DNA of 64,000 nucleotides from Bacteroidales bacterium (GTDB lineage: Bacteria > Bacteroidota > Bacteroidia > Bacteroidales > P3): assembly GCA_017616895.1 (NCBI GenBank), contig JAFZXE010000019.1:124001-188000 (forward strand), given 5' to 3'. Shown one piece after another: positions 41,334 through 50,302 of this stretch. The notes under the pieces were generated by a model. That model saw only the letters and a program-made list of their open reading frames with translations, was not told the DNA's origin and ran no database searches. Made by a program: the position numbers and the translations under genes. Numbering within the stretch: position 1 is the stretch's first letter; every line of letters starts with the position of its first letter.

Positions 41334-42878
41334 CTATTTGCGGCGGAGGGTTATGAAGGGGATGAGGATTTCCTCCATTGAGAGGCCGCCATGCTGGAAG
41401 GTGCCTGTGTAGTACTGGACGTATTGGTTGTAGTTGTTGGGGTAGGCGAAGAAGTCGCTTTCGCGGGCGAAGATGTAGGGCGAGGTGACGTAGAGTTTGG
41501 GCATTGCGATGTTGCGCGGCTCGCGCACTTCGAAGACTTCCTTGGGGTTGTAGTCGAGGAGGCGTCCCTGCTTGTAGCGGAGGTTGACAGATACGGAGGT
41601 GTCGCCCTTGACCTTGACGGGATGCTCGACCATCGTGGAGCCGTGATCGGTGGTGATGACGATGTTCACGTCGCGCTCGGAGAGTTCTTTGAGGAAATCC
41701 ATGAGGGGCGAATGCTCAAGCCAGGAGAGTGTGAGCGAACGGTAGGATCGCTCGCTGCCGGCGAGTTCGCGGACGATGTCGCTCTCGGTGCTGGCGTGGG
41801 AGAGCATGTCGATGAAGTTGTAGATGACGACATTGAGACGGTTCTGCATCATGTCGGGGATGGATTCGACGAGGCGCTTGCCGTATTGTGCGTTGAGGAC
41901 TTTGTGGTAGGTGTGGCGGAGGTTGAGGCCGTTGCGGCGTAGGTTCTCGTCGAGGAGCTGGTCCTCGTACTGATTCTTGTGGCCTTCCTGGTTTTCGTTG
42001 ACCCAGTATTGCGGGTATTTCTTCTCAATCTCGGCGGGCATGAGTCCGGCGAACATGGCGTTGCGCGCGAACTGCGTGGTGGTCGGGAGTATGCTGAAGA
42101 AGATGCTGTCGTCGTCAACGCGCAGGTAGTTCTCTATGGCGGGTTGGATGAACTTCCACTGGTCGTAGCGGAAGTTGTCGATGACAATCATAAAGGTGGT
42201 ACGCTCTTCCTTGAGGAGAGGGAATAGGCGCTCGCGCAGCACCATGGGCGAGAGCGTGGGTTTCTCGCCGCGCCCGGCAAGCCAGTCTTCGTAGTTGCGC
42301 TCGTACCAGCGGCAGAACTGATGGTTCGCCTCCGACTTCTGCGAGCGGAAGATATCGTGGATGTTCTCGTCCTGATTGTCGGCGAGTTCGAGGTCCCAAT
42401 AGACGAGCTTCTTGTAGAGCTCGACCCACTCCTGCGCATCGAGTCGTCCGCCGAGTTCCATACCTATCTCGCGGAACTGCTGCTGGTAGGACATCGACGA
42501 CTTCTCGCTGGTGAGGCGCTTGGCTTCGGTGTGTTTCTTGACGGTGAGGAGTATCTGCTTGGGGTTGACGGGCTTGATGAGGTAGTCGCTTATCTTGCTG
42601 CCGATGGCTTCGTCCATGATGTGCTCCTCCTCGCTTTTGGTTATCATGACGACGGGGATGGATGGGTAGCGGTTCTTGATTTGGGATAGGGTGTCGAGAC
42701 CGCTGAGGCCGGGCATGTTTTCGTCGAGGAAGACGATGTCGATGTCCTGAGCGGCGAGTTCGTCGAGGGCTTCGTTGCCGCTGGTGACGGGCACGACCTT
42801 GTAGTCGCGCTCTTCGAGGAAAAGGATATGGGGCTTGAGGAGTTCAATCTCGTCGTCTGCCCAAAGGATGGTGGTCAT
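41334..42878 (-). CDS. porX: PorX: response regulator with alkaline-phosphatase/PglZ-type effector domain
   Basis: Response regulator of the PorXY system, which in Porphyromonas and Flavobacterium controls T9SS genes. The 514-residue product has an N-terminal receiver domain (ADDE at 7-10, phospho-acceptor Asp52 in FLDENMPG, VVMITKSEEE, switch Lys in YLIKPVNP). A helical linker spans about 125-205. The effector domain is of the alkaline-phosphatase superfamily: TTFMIVIDNFRYDQWK (metal-binding Asp), PTTTQFARNAMFAGLMP, VVIYNFIDMLSHA, VNIVITTDHGSTMV and a closing FQHGGLSMEEILIPFI. The cognate PorY kinase is not in the window. It is about 9.5 kb from a T9SS-exported peptidase. Confidence 0.95.
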   Translation of the reverse strand: MTTILWADDEIELLKPHILFLEERDYKVVPVTSGNEALDELAAQDIDIVFLDENMPGLSGLDTLSQIKNRYPSIPVVMITKSEEEHIMDEAIGSKISDYLIKPVNPKQILLTVKKHTEAKRLTSEKSSMSYQQQFREIGMELGGRLDAQEWVELYKKLVYWDLELADNQDENIHDIFRSQKSEANHQFCRWYERNYEDWLAGRGEKPTLSPMVLRERLFPLLKEERTTFMIVIDNFRYDQWKFIQPAIENYLRVDDDSIFFSILPTTTQFARNAMFAGLMPAEIEKKYPQYWVNENQEGHKNQYEDQLLDENLRRNGLNLRHTYHKVLNAQYGKRLVESIPDMMQNRLNVVIYNFIDMLSHASTESDIVRELAGSERSYRSLTLSWLEHSPLMDFLKELSERDVNIVITTDHGSTMVEHPVKVKGDTSVSVNLRYKQGRLLDYNPKEVFEVREPRNIAMPKLYVTSPYIFARESDFFAYPNNYNQYVQYYTGTFQHGGLSMEEILIPFITLRRK

Positions 42879-43013
42879 TGTGTGATTGCGTTATTGTGTT
42901 AATGCGTTATTGCGTTAGTGTTTGGTTGCATTAATGCGTTAGTGTTTGGTTTCGCAAGTGGGTCAGTTTTAATAAAAACGAGGATTGAGGCGGTCTTATT
43001 GTGGAATTATTAG

Positions 43014-43021
43014 TAGTTTTG
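43014..43021 (+). promoter_or_regulatory. Bacteroidota -7 box for mfd
   Basis: TAGTTTTG 12 bases before the ATG at 43034, so the transcript would have a leader of about 6 nt. This also rules out the in-frame GTG at 43001. Confidence 0.6.
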
Positions 43022-43033
43022 CAATTTGTAACA

Positions 43034-46000
43034 ATGGATTTATTAGATTTATATAGCGGGTCGGCTGTTGTCAGCCAGTTGAAGGAGGCGTTGAACGAGA
43101 GACAGGCACGAGTGCACTTGTCGGGTGCTGCGGGATCGGCCACGTCGGTACTTGCGGCACTGATACACGGCGACAACCCATACCGCACCCATCTGCATAT
43201 AGCGTCAAGCAAAGAGGAGGCTTACTATCTGCTGAACGACATAGAGACGCTGCTTGGCGACACCGAGGCGGATATTGACCACAAGCGTGTGATGCTTTTC
43301 CCCACCACATATCGCCGTCCTTATCAGATTGAGGAGGTAGATAACGCCAACGTGCTGCAGCGCTCCGAGGTGATAAAACAGCTCAACGCAGGACGCAACC
43401 TGGTGGTGGTCACCTATCCCGAAGCGCTGTCGGAAAAGGTCGTCTCGTCAAAAACACTGACCAGCAACACCATGCAGGTGATGCAGGGCGCCGCGCTGTC
43501 GATGGACTTTATGATAGATGTGCTGCGGGAATACGAATTCGAGAGGGTTGACTTTGTGGTTGAACCAGGACAGTATGCTGTGCGAGGCGGAATAATCGAC
43601 GTGTTCTCGTATGACAACGAGACGCCTTACCGAATAGAGTTCTTCGACGATTCTGTGGATTCGCTCCGTGCGTTCGACCCCGTAACCCAGCTGTCGGTGA
43701 AGCGCTATGAGAAGATATCGATAGTGCCAAACCTGAGTCGTGGAAGGTCGGCTGAAAGCACAAAACAGGTGGTTGAAGAAAAGGTGTCGCTTCTGCACTA
43801 TCTGGGGCAGGACGACGTGGTGTGGACGCAAGGACTGCTTTACACGATAGAGACCGTTGACAAAGCATATATACACGCAGGCGAAGAGTACAAACGGCTT
43901 GAAGGCACATCGCCCATAGAACACCTGAAACCCGAAAGCCTCTACACCCCGTCGCAGGAGTTTATACAGGAGCTGTTGCGCTGCAAGGTGGTGGAGTGCG
44001 GAAACAGCGTGTATTTCAGCAAGTCGGTCGAAGTGAAGATGAACTGCGAACCGCAGCCAACCATCAACAAGCAGTTCGACATGCTGATGCGGATGTTGTC
44101 CGACTACGGCGAGCGGTCGTATCATTGCTGCATATCCATAACCGCCGAATCTCAGCAACGCAGGCTTGAGAAGGTGTTCAGCCAAACTCCCGCGACGGGG
44201 ACAAGTGGGGACGAAAGCCGTCCTTTGTCGGTAGATTATCTGCCTATTCCTCTGCATCGAGGATTTATCGACCACGACATAAGGCTGCTCTGCTTCACCG
44301 ACCACGAGATTTTCGACCGTTACCACAAATACACCGTCCGCGACATGCGGCAACAAAGAGAGACCTTGACCATCAAGGATCTGACCGAACTCAAACCTAG
44401 CGACTATGTGACGCATATCGACTATGGCGTCGGACGGTTTGCCGGATTGGAGAAGATGGAGGTGAACGGACGGACTCAAGAGGTCATACGGATAATCTAC
44501 AAGAACAACGACACACTCTATATCAGCATCCACAGCCTCCACAAGATAAGCCGCTATGTGGGCAAGGAGGGCACCGAGCCGACACTTAACCGGCTGGGGT
44601 CGAACAGTTGGCAGGTGCTGAAGCAGAAGACGAAGAAACAGGTCAAAGACATAGCGAAAGACCTAATCGCCCTCTATGCCAAACGCAAGGCCTCGGCGGG
44701 ATTTTCGTTCAGTGCCGACAACTACCTGCAGAACGAGCTGGAGGCGTCGTTTATGTTCGAGGACACCCCCGACCAACTCAAAGCTACCAACGAGGTGAAG
44801 AAGGACATGGAGTCGAGCGCTCCGATGGACCGACTGGTGTGCGGCGACGTGGGATTCGGAAAGACCGAGGTTGCTATAAGGGCCGCCTTCAAAGCCTGCT
44901 GCGACTCGAAGCAGGTGGCGGTTCTGGTGCCCAACACCATACTTGCGTTCCAACACTACAACACCTTCTCCGAACGACTCAAAGGGTTGCCGGTTAGAGT
45001 CGATTATCTCAATCGTTTCCGCACAGCGAAAGAGAAAAAACAGATATACGACGATGTTGCGGCGGGCAAGATAGACATACTTATCGGCACCCACGCTATC
45101 ACCAACAAGAATCTGAAGTTCAAAGACCTGGGACTGCTTATCATAGACGAGGAGCAGAAGTTCGGCGTGAGCATGAAAGAGAAGCTGCGTCAGGTGAAAG
45201 CCAACGTTGACTGCCTCACCCTCACCGCCACACCGATACCTCGCACCCTGCAGTTCTCGCTGATGGGAGCACGCGACCTGAGTGTCATACAGACACCGCC
45301 GCCCAACCGCCAACCCGTCGAGACGGAGCTGTGTCCCTTCTCGGAAGAGGTGATACGCGACGCTATAATGTTTGAGATGTCGAGAGGCGGCCAGACCTTC
45401 TTCGTGAGCAACAGAGTGGAGAACCTTCCTGAGATGGCGGGGTTGGTGCAGAGACTTGTGCCCGACGCCGTGGTGGCGATGGCACACGGACAGATGGAAG
45501 GCAAGCAGACGGAAGAAATCCTGATGCGTTTCCTGTCGGGAGAAATCGACGTGCTGGTGGCTACCACCATCGTGGAGAACGGTCTTGACATACCAAACGC
45601 CAACACGATGATAGTCAACAATGCACAGAACTTTGGGTTGAGCGACCTACATCAGATACGAGGACGCGTTGGCCGCTCTAACCGAAAGGCGTTCTGCTAT
45701 ATGATGGTGCCGTCGTTTACGGTGCTTACACCCGATGCACAGAAGCGACTCAAGGCCATCGAGGAATTCTCTGCCATCGGCAGCGGGTTCAACCTCGCAA
45801 TGCGAGACCTCGACATACGCGGAGCTGGCAACATACTGGGAGCCGAACAGTCGGGATTTATCAGCGAGATAGGCTACGACATGTACCACAAGATACTCAA
45901 CGAGGCGATACAAGAACTCAAAGAGACAGAGTTCAAGGAGCTGTTCGCCCAAGAGGCAGAGGAAACAGGCGACTATGTGAAGGAGTGCACCATAGAGACC

Positions 46001-46429
46001 GATCTCGAGGTGCTGCTGCCCGACGAGTATGTCACCAACATAGGAGAGCGCCTGGTGCTGTACAAAGAGCTCAACTCGCTGGTGAGCGACGACGAGCTGG
46101 AAGCCTACAGCCGACGGCTGGAAGACCGCTTCGGTCCCCTCCCCGACCCCACCAAAGAGCTGATAGCGACAGTGCGGTTACGCCGTATGGCACAGCAGTT
46201 TGGCATAGAGAAGTTGGTGCTGAAGCAGGACAAGATGATATGCCACTTCGTGTCCGACCAAGAAAGCCAATTCTTCAAATCAGAGGACTTCATGAAGATT
46301 ATACGCTATGCGCAGTCGAATCCAAAGACCGTCCACTTGAAAGAAAGCACGGTGCGTCTGTCGATGGTATGTGAAGATGTGACGAGCATCAGTCAGGCCA
46401 TAGCAATGATACAGGAGATAACGGAATAG
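43034..46429 (+). CDS. mfd: Transcription-repair coupling factor Mfd
   Basis: Removes RNA polymerase stalled at DNA damage and recruits UvrA. The 1131-residue protein has the UvrB-like N-terminal module (VMLFPTTYRRPYQIEEVDNANVLQRSEVIKQL, then FVVEPGQYAVRGGIIDVFSYDNETPYRIEFFDDSVDSLRAFDP). The polymerase-interacting domain follows near residue 455 (DYVTHIDYGVGRFAGLEKM). The RecG-like motor has GDVGFGKTEVAIRAAFKA (Walker A), IIDEEQKFGV (DEEQ box), LTATPIPRTLQFSLMGARDLSVI and VATTIVENGLDIPNANTMIV, and the TRG motif GNILGAEQSGFISEIGYDMY. The UvrA-binding C-terminal domain ends the protein. ATG at 43034 is chosen from the promoter position. Confidence 0.97.
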   Translation: MDLLDLYSGSAVVSQLKEALNERQARVHLSGAAGSATSVLAALIHGDNPYRTHLHIASSKEEAYYLLNDIETLLGDTEADIDHKRVMLFPTTYRRPYQIEEVDNANVLQRSEVIKQLNAGRNLVVVTYPEALSEKVVSSKTLTSNTMQVMQGAALSMDFMIDVLREYEFERVDFVVEPGQYAVRGGIIDVFSYDNETPYRIEFFDDSVDSLRAFDPVTQLSVKRYEKISIVPNLSRGRSAESTKQVVEEKVSLLHYLGQDDVVWTQGLLYTIETVDKAYIHAGEEYKRLEGTSPIEHLKPESLYTPSQEFIQELLRCKVVECGNSVYFSKSVEVKMNCEPQPTINKQFDMLMRMLSDYGERSYHCCISITAESQQRRLEKVFSQTPATGTSGDESRPLSVDYLPIPLHRGFIDHDIRLLCFTDHEIFDRYHKYTVRDMRQQRETLTIKDLTELKPSDYVTHIDYGVGRFAGLEKMEVNGRTQEVIRIIYKNNDTLYISIHSLHKISRYVGKEGTEPTLNRLGSNSWQVLKQKTKKQVKDIAKDLIALYAKRKASAGFSFSADNYLQNELEASFMFEDTPDQLKATNEVKKDMESSAPMDRLVCGDVGFGKTEVAIRAAFKACCDSKQVAVLVPNTILAFQHYNTFSERLKGLPVRVDYLNRFRTAKEKKQIYDDVAAGKIDILIGTHAITNKNLKFKDLGLLIIDEEQKFGVSMKEKLRQVKANVDCLTLTATPIPRTLQFSLMGARDLSVIQTPPPNRQPVETELCPFSEEVIRDAIMFEMSRGGQTFFVSNRVENLPEMAGLVQRLVPDAVVAMAHGQMEGKQTEEILMRFLSGEIDVLVATTIVENGLDIPNANTMIVNNAQNFGLSDLHQIRGRVGRSNRKAFCYMMVPSFTVLTPDAQKRLKAIEEFSAIGSGFNLAMRDLDIRGAGNILGAEQSGFISEIGYDMYHKILNEAIQELKETEFKELFAQEAEETGDYVKECTIETDLEVLLPDEYVTNIGERLVLYKELNSLVSDDELEAYSRRLEDRFGPLPDPTKELIATVRLRRMAQQFGIEKLVLKQDKMICHFVSDQESQFFKSEDFMKIIRYAQSNPKTVHLKESTVRLSMVCEDVTSISQAIAMIQEITE

Positions 46430-46453
46430 CCGTTGTCTAAAACAGAATAAAAC

Positions 46454-46490
46454 ACGAGAGGCACCGCAAACAGCAATGCCTCTCGTTTTG
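46454..46490. terminator. Terminator between mfd and the barrel gene
   Basis: Perfect 10-bp stem ACGAGAGGCA/TGCCTCTCGT with TTTTGATTT on the plus side. It serves convergent genes. Confidence 0.8.
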
Positions 46491-46505
46491 ATTTATGTGC
46501 AATCG

Positions 46506-47084
46506 TTAGAAACGATAGCGTATGCTGAAGTTAAACCACGAAGGCCAGAAGAACACACCTCCGGTCAGGTCGCCGGGAATGCCGAAGTTGAGGCACGGAC
46601 GAGTGTCGAGAGCCAGCTGCAGCGGGAAATCAAAGTCATATTCTATTCCAGCCTGCGCGCCCAAACCCAGAATGAATGCCGCATCGCTTGTATGATAACC
46701 CGTACCCGAATAGTGGGCATCGTAAATCCAGACGCCAAGATTTGCCGCAGGACCTACAAACCAGCCCAAGCCAGCGATTATATTCCAATACCACTGGTAG
46801 CTTGCAGCTGCATGGAGGTAACCGTTTGTGTAGTTATAGCCGTATGCCCTTCCGCTATAGTCGGACCAACCCAGCTCGGCTTCAATCCTGTTGGCATCGG
46901 AGAGGAAATACACCGCCGACAGTTCGGCATTGAACCCCCAGTCGCTATAGGTGTTTCCATTATACCTTCCAGTGTGCCATGAGTCTCCTAACCTCAAGCC
47001 AAGAGAGAAGTCCCCGGCACTTTGTGCTATTGCTGAAGCACTAAATGCGAATATTGCAACCAATGCAACAATTAACTTTTTCAT
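46506..47084 (-). CDS. Small outer-membrane beta-barrel protein (paralogue of 22631)
   Basis: The 192-residue product has a signal peptide (MKKLIVALVAIFAFSASAIAQ) and about ten amphipathic strands: GDFSLGLRLGDSWHTG, DWGFNAELSAVYFL, NRIEAELGWSDYSG, GYLHAAASYQWYWNIIAGLGWFVGPAANLGVW, FILGLGAQAGIEYDFDFPLQLALDTRP. It ends FNFSIRYRF, an outer-membrane assembly signal. The segment from WYWNIIAGLGWFVGP to FDFPLQL matches the 22631 protein closely. Both resemble Bacteroidota OmpW/OmpX-sized barrels of unknown role. The -7 box TATTTTTG at 47153-47160 gives a leader of about 60 nt. Confidence 0.85.
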   Translation of the reverse strand: MKKLIVALVAIFAFSASAIAQSAGDFSLGLRLGDSWHTGRYNGNTYSDWGFNAELSAVYFLSDANRIEAELGWSDYSGRAYGYNYTNGYLHAAASYQWYWNIIAGLGWFVGPAANLGVWIYDAHYSGTGYHTSDAAFILGLGAQAGIEYDFDFPLQLALDTRPCLNFGIPGDLTGGVFFWPSWFNFSIRYRF

Positions 47085-47152
47085 CTTTTTGAGTTTTTAG
47101 TTATACAATTAGTTCACGTTAAGTCTGACTATGGTGTGTGACTCAGACGATG

Positions 47153-47160
47153 CAAAAATA
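47153..47160 (-). promoter_or_regulatory. Bacteroidota -7 box for the 46506 barrel gene
   Basis: TATTTTTG on the minus strand, 69 bases before the start codon. Confidence 0.55.
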
Positions 47161-47216
47161 CATAGAAAACAGGGGCTGAAACCATCGAGCGGCAAAATTA
47201 TTCAACCGCCGAATGT

Positions 47217-48209
47217 TCATGACTTGTAGTCGCCACGCGACACCACCGTCTCATAGCCTATCGCGCGCATGCGGTATTCGGTGCAGTTGCGGCACTCGGC
47301 GGCCTCGTCGCCGGTACATATCTTGTTGTCGTAGATGGCATAGTCCTTGCGGTGCTCGGTAGGCGAGAGGTTCGGCATCACCACGTTGGCTCCAGCTAAT
47401 ATGCCTCTCTCCCGCCCCATCGGATGCAGCGTGCCCAGCGCCGTAGTGGCGGGCAAAAGTACATGTGGATGCAGCAGCCTTATAATCGACAGCAGCCTCA
47501 AAGTGGTTCCCACGCTGCCCTGCGGCTGATTGGCAAAGGGGGTGTCGTGCGCCGGTATAAACGGACCTATACCCACCATGTGGGGCTGAAACGAACGTAT
47601 GAACTGAAGGTCTTTATAGAGCGTCTCCACCGTCTGGAAGGGCGAACCCACCATAAAACCGCAGCCCACCTGATAGCCGATACGCTTCAGCGTTTCGAGG
47701 CAATGCATACGGTTGTCGAACGACATATCGGCCGGGTGGAGTTTTTCATAATGTTCTTTGTCGGCGGTCTCATGTCTCAGCAGATAGCGGTTGGCACCTG
47801 CGTCGAAAAGACGTCGGTAGCTCTCGTCCGAGCGCTCGCCTAGTGAGAGCGTAATGGCACAGTCTGGATAGCGACGGCGCACCTCGGAGACAATGCGCAC
47901 CATCCGCTCGTCGTCGAACCAGGCATCCTCGCCGCCCTGCATCACGAAGGTACGGAAGCCGAGACGGTAGCCCTTCTCGCAGCAGTCGAGTATCTGCTCG
48001 TCGGTGAGTCGGTAGCGCACAGCGCTTTTCTGGCTGCGACGCAACCCGCAGTAGAGGCAGTCGTTCTTGCAGTGGCTCGATATCTCTATAAGGCCGCGTA
48101 TGAACACCTTCTTACCATAGACAGAGTCGGCCACTTCGCGAGCCTGTGCTGAGAGGCTTTTTATAAGCGACTCATCGGCGGTGGTGAGCAGCTCTTTCAG
48201 CTGAGGCAA
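47217..48209 (-). CDS. hydE: [FeFe]-hydrogenase maturase HydE (radical SAM)
   Basis: Radical SAM enzyme that works with HydF and HydG to build the H-cluster of [FeFe]-hydrogenase. The 330-residue frame has the RGLIEISSHCKNDCLYCGLR segment, whose CxxxCxxC (Cys47, 51, 54) binds the 4Fe-4S cluster. FRTFVMQGGEDAWF and CAITLSLGERSDESYRRLFDAGANRYLLRHETADKEHYEKLHP follow, diagnostic for HydE, then GCGFMVGSPFQT and GPFIPAHDTPF. The only near start is TTG at 48209. Family-like sequence (SLISQIRDSRDITLPQLKELLTTAD) runs about 18 codons upstream into an atatcaac word repeat without an ATG, so the true start is unclear. No hydF, hydG or hydrogenase gene is in the window. Confidence 0.88.
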   Translation of the reverse strand: MPQLKELLTTADESLIKSLSAQAREVADSVYGKKVFIRGLIEISSHCKNDCLYCGLRRSQKSAVRYRLTDEQILDCCEKGYRLGFRTFVMQGGEDAWFDDERMVRIVSEVRRRYPDCAITLSLGERSDESYRRLFDAGANRYLLRHETADKEHYEKLHPADMSFDNRMHCLETLKRIGYQVGCGFMVGSPFQTVETLYKDLQFIRSFQPHMVGIGPFIPAHDTPFANQPQGSVGTTLRLLSIIRLLHPHVLLPATTALGTLHPMGRERGILAGANVVMPNLSPTEHRKDYAIYDNKICTGDEAAECRNCTEYRMRAIGYETVVSRGDYKS

Positions 48210-48381
48210 CGTGATGTCACGCGAATCACGTATTTGGGATATGAGCGAGATGTTGATAGGTTTTACGTTGATACGTTGATATGTTTGAAGTCTTGAAAGG
48301 TTCAGAGGGTTTGAAAGGTTTAAGGGTTTAAATGTTTAAAAGGTACTCGTCTGCTATTATCGCCCGTGCGGCCAGCACCCA

Positions 48382-50238
48382 CTATTTTATCACATAATCA
48401 TACACTTCCTCCTGTGGAAGACCGTTAAACACCGAGCGCAGGCGCAGCATCGTTCCCTCTTTCAGCACCAGCGGCTCGACGTATGTGGGCGATTCGAGCG
48501 TAGGCATGGAGCCGTCTATAGTATAATAGACGTATGTGCCGTCAATCTCCGACGAGACGGTGACCGTAAAGCTGTCGCCCTGATGGCGTGACATCTTGAC
48601 CAAAGGTTTGAACGAGCCCTCGCAGTAGTTGTAGTCGAGAGCGGCGAAACGAAGTTTGTGGCGTTCCACCTTTGAACGGAAACGAGTCCAATCCTTGCGA
48701 TGAGATGGTGTCCATAAATCCTCCGACATAGCGCAAAGGCGTGGCAGCAGCATATATTCCGCCTGCGACCATTTGCTGACATACTCGGTCCACAGTTCGC
48801 ATTGTCCACCAACAACCGACGACTGCGGCACAGCCGCGTGTTCTTTCGGCAATGGGTCGAACGAATAGACCTTCGCAAGAGTGACCGGCTGTCCGATTGC
48901 CTGCGGCTGATATTTCGGGTTAGCCTGATAGTAGTCGAACGAACAGAAATCAGACGGAGTCATAACCACCTTGCGTCCTGCCGCAGCGGCGTCGATACCG
49001 CACTGCTGGTCACGCCAAGCCATGACTATGGCGTCGTCCGACAAAGGAGCCTCAGCCACCTCGTCCCAAACGACGGCATGACGCCCCAACGAATCCAGAT
49101 ATGCGCTCAGCTGGGCAGCAATCCACTGCTGCAACTGCGCTTCGCTGTCAAGGTGTAGGTTCCGCATGCGGGCCTGACAACGTGGGCAGAGTTCCCACTC
49201 GTCAAAAAAGACTTCATTGCCCCCAATGTGGATATATTCGCCAGGGAACATCGACACCACCTCGTCCAGGAGTCCGAAGAGGAAAGGCATCAGGCTGTCG
49301 TTGCCGGCGCAAAGCACAGCCTTGGGAGGCCAGTAAGGACCTGTCTGAACGGCAAAATCCGATTCGTGGCTGCACGCCATATTAGGGTAGGCGGCCAAGA
49401 GTGCGCTGGCATGTCCGGGAAGGTCAATCTCCGGTATGACATCGATATGCAACTGAGCCGCATAACTGACCACCTCCTCGACATCGTCATGCGTGTAGAA
49501 GCCGCCGTACGACTGCGCCTCACCCGCAACAGGCGGCTCGGCGTCCATCCATGAGACATCGCCACGGTCTCCTCGCCACGAACCGACGCTGTTGAGCAAC
49601 GGGTACCGCTGGCTCTCGAGACGCCAACCATGGTCGTCGGTCAGATGCCAATGGAACTTGTTCATCTTGTAGGCAGCCATGATGTCAAGCATACGCTTGA
49701 TGTACTTGACCGGGAAGAAATGTCGCGACACGTCCAGATGGCATCCGCGCCAGGCAAAACGGGGATAGTCGGTAACAGTACACTCAGGAAGAGTGACCTT
49801 TGAGTAGCGCACATTGTAGATATCCTCGGGGAGCATCTGCACAAGCGACTGATAGCCGTAGAAGAGACCCGTCTCGGTGTTGGCGGAGACAAGTATGCCC
49901 GAAGGGCGTATTTCGAGCACATAGCCCTCGTCTCCGAGCACCTCATCGACCGAGTCGTTGATTGTAAACACGATGGAGTTAAACTGTTCCTTGCCCGAAA
50001 GCTTCAAGTGGAAATGCAGCTGGCGGAGAGATTTGGTGATATAGCGGGCCGTCTTGCTGTTCTGTCCGAGGTTTGAGAAACAGATCTTGGTGTTGTTCGA
50101 GAGCGTGAACGAGCGCGCCTTGGTGGTCACCGACACCGGCTCGGGAATGATGTTAACCTCGTTGGCGACATAGCTGCGACCGCACGACGAGAGCGTAAGA
50201 GTCAGCAATATACACTGCAAAAGGATTATATTTCGCAT
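48382..50238 (-). CDS. GH20 beta-N-acetylhexosaminidase-like lipoprotein with Asp-to-Asn change
   Basis: Predicted surface or periplasmic glycosidase of 618 residues removing terminal GlcNAc or GalNAc. The lipobox is LTLSSC (Cys near 18). An N-terminal GH20b domain spans about 25-150 (NIIPEPVSV...). The TIM barrel begins FAWRGCHLDVSRHFFPVKYIKRMLDIMAAYKMNKFHWHLTDDHGWRLES and continues IDVIPEIDLPGHASALLAAYP. The catalytic Asp-Glu pair, normally GGDE, is IHIGGNEV here: the acid/base Glu is kept, but the Asp that orients the 2-acetamido group is Asn. VVWDEVAEAPL and the C-terminal chitobiase-like domain (YYTIDGSMPTLESPTY) are normal. ATG at 50238 follows the -7 box by 17 bases; a longer frame to 50364 is rejected. 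Confidence 0.9.
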   Translation of the reverse strand: MRNIILLQCILLTLTLSSCGRSYVANEVNIIPEPVSVTTKARSFTLSNNTKICFSNLGQNSKTARYITKSLRQLHFHLKLSGKEQFNSIVFTINDSVDEVLGDEGYVLEIRPSGILVSANTETGLFYGYQSLVQMLPEDIYNVRYSKVTLPECTVTDYPRFAWRGCHLDVSRHFFPVKYIKRMLDIMAAYKMNKFHWHLTDDHGWRLESQRYPLLNSVGSWRGDRGDVSWMDAEPPVAGEAQSYGGFYTHDDVEEVVSYAAQLHIDVIPEIDLPGHASALLAAYPNMACSHESDFAVQTGPYWPPKAVLCAGNDSLMPFLFGLLDEVVSMFPGEYIHIGGNEVFFDEWELCPRCQARMRNLHLDSEAQLQQWIAAQLSAYLDSLGRHAVVWDEVAEAPLSDDAIVMAWRDQQCGIDAAAAGRKVVMTPSDFCSFDYYQANPKYQPQAIGQPVTLAKVYSFDPLPKEHAAVPQSSVVGGQCELWTEYVSKWSQAEYMLLPRLCAMSEDLWTPSHRKDWTRFRSKVERHKLRFAALDYNYCEGSFKPLVKMSRHQGDSFTVTVSSEIDGTYVYYTIDGSMPTLESPTYVEPLVLKEGTMLRLRSVFNGLPQEEVYDYVIK

Positions 50239-50254
50239 AAGCCGTTTCACGTTG

Positions 50255-50262
50255 CAAAGGTA
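50255..50262 (-). promoter_or_regulatory. Bacteroidota -7 box for the GH20 gene
   Basis: TACCTTTG on the minus strand, 17 bases before the start codon. It fixes the start at 50238. Confidence 0.65.
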
Positions 50263-50302
50263 CGAAAATAATATTTCACAGCAACCAACGTTTATTTCTA
50301 TT

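Noticed and set aside
43448-44542. 364-codon minus-strand frame opposite mfd
   Set aside because: Shadow frame; mfd motifs cover the stretch.
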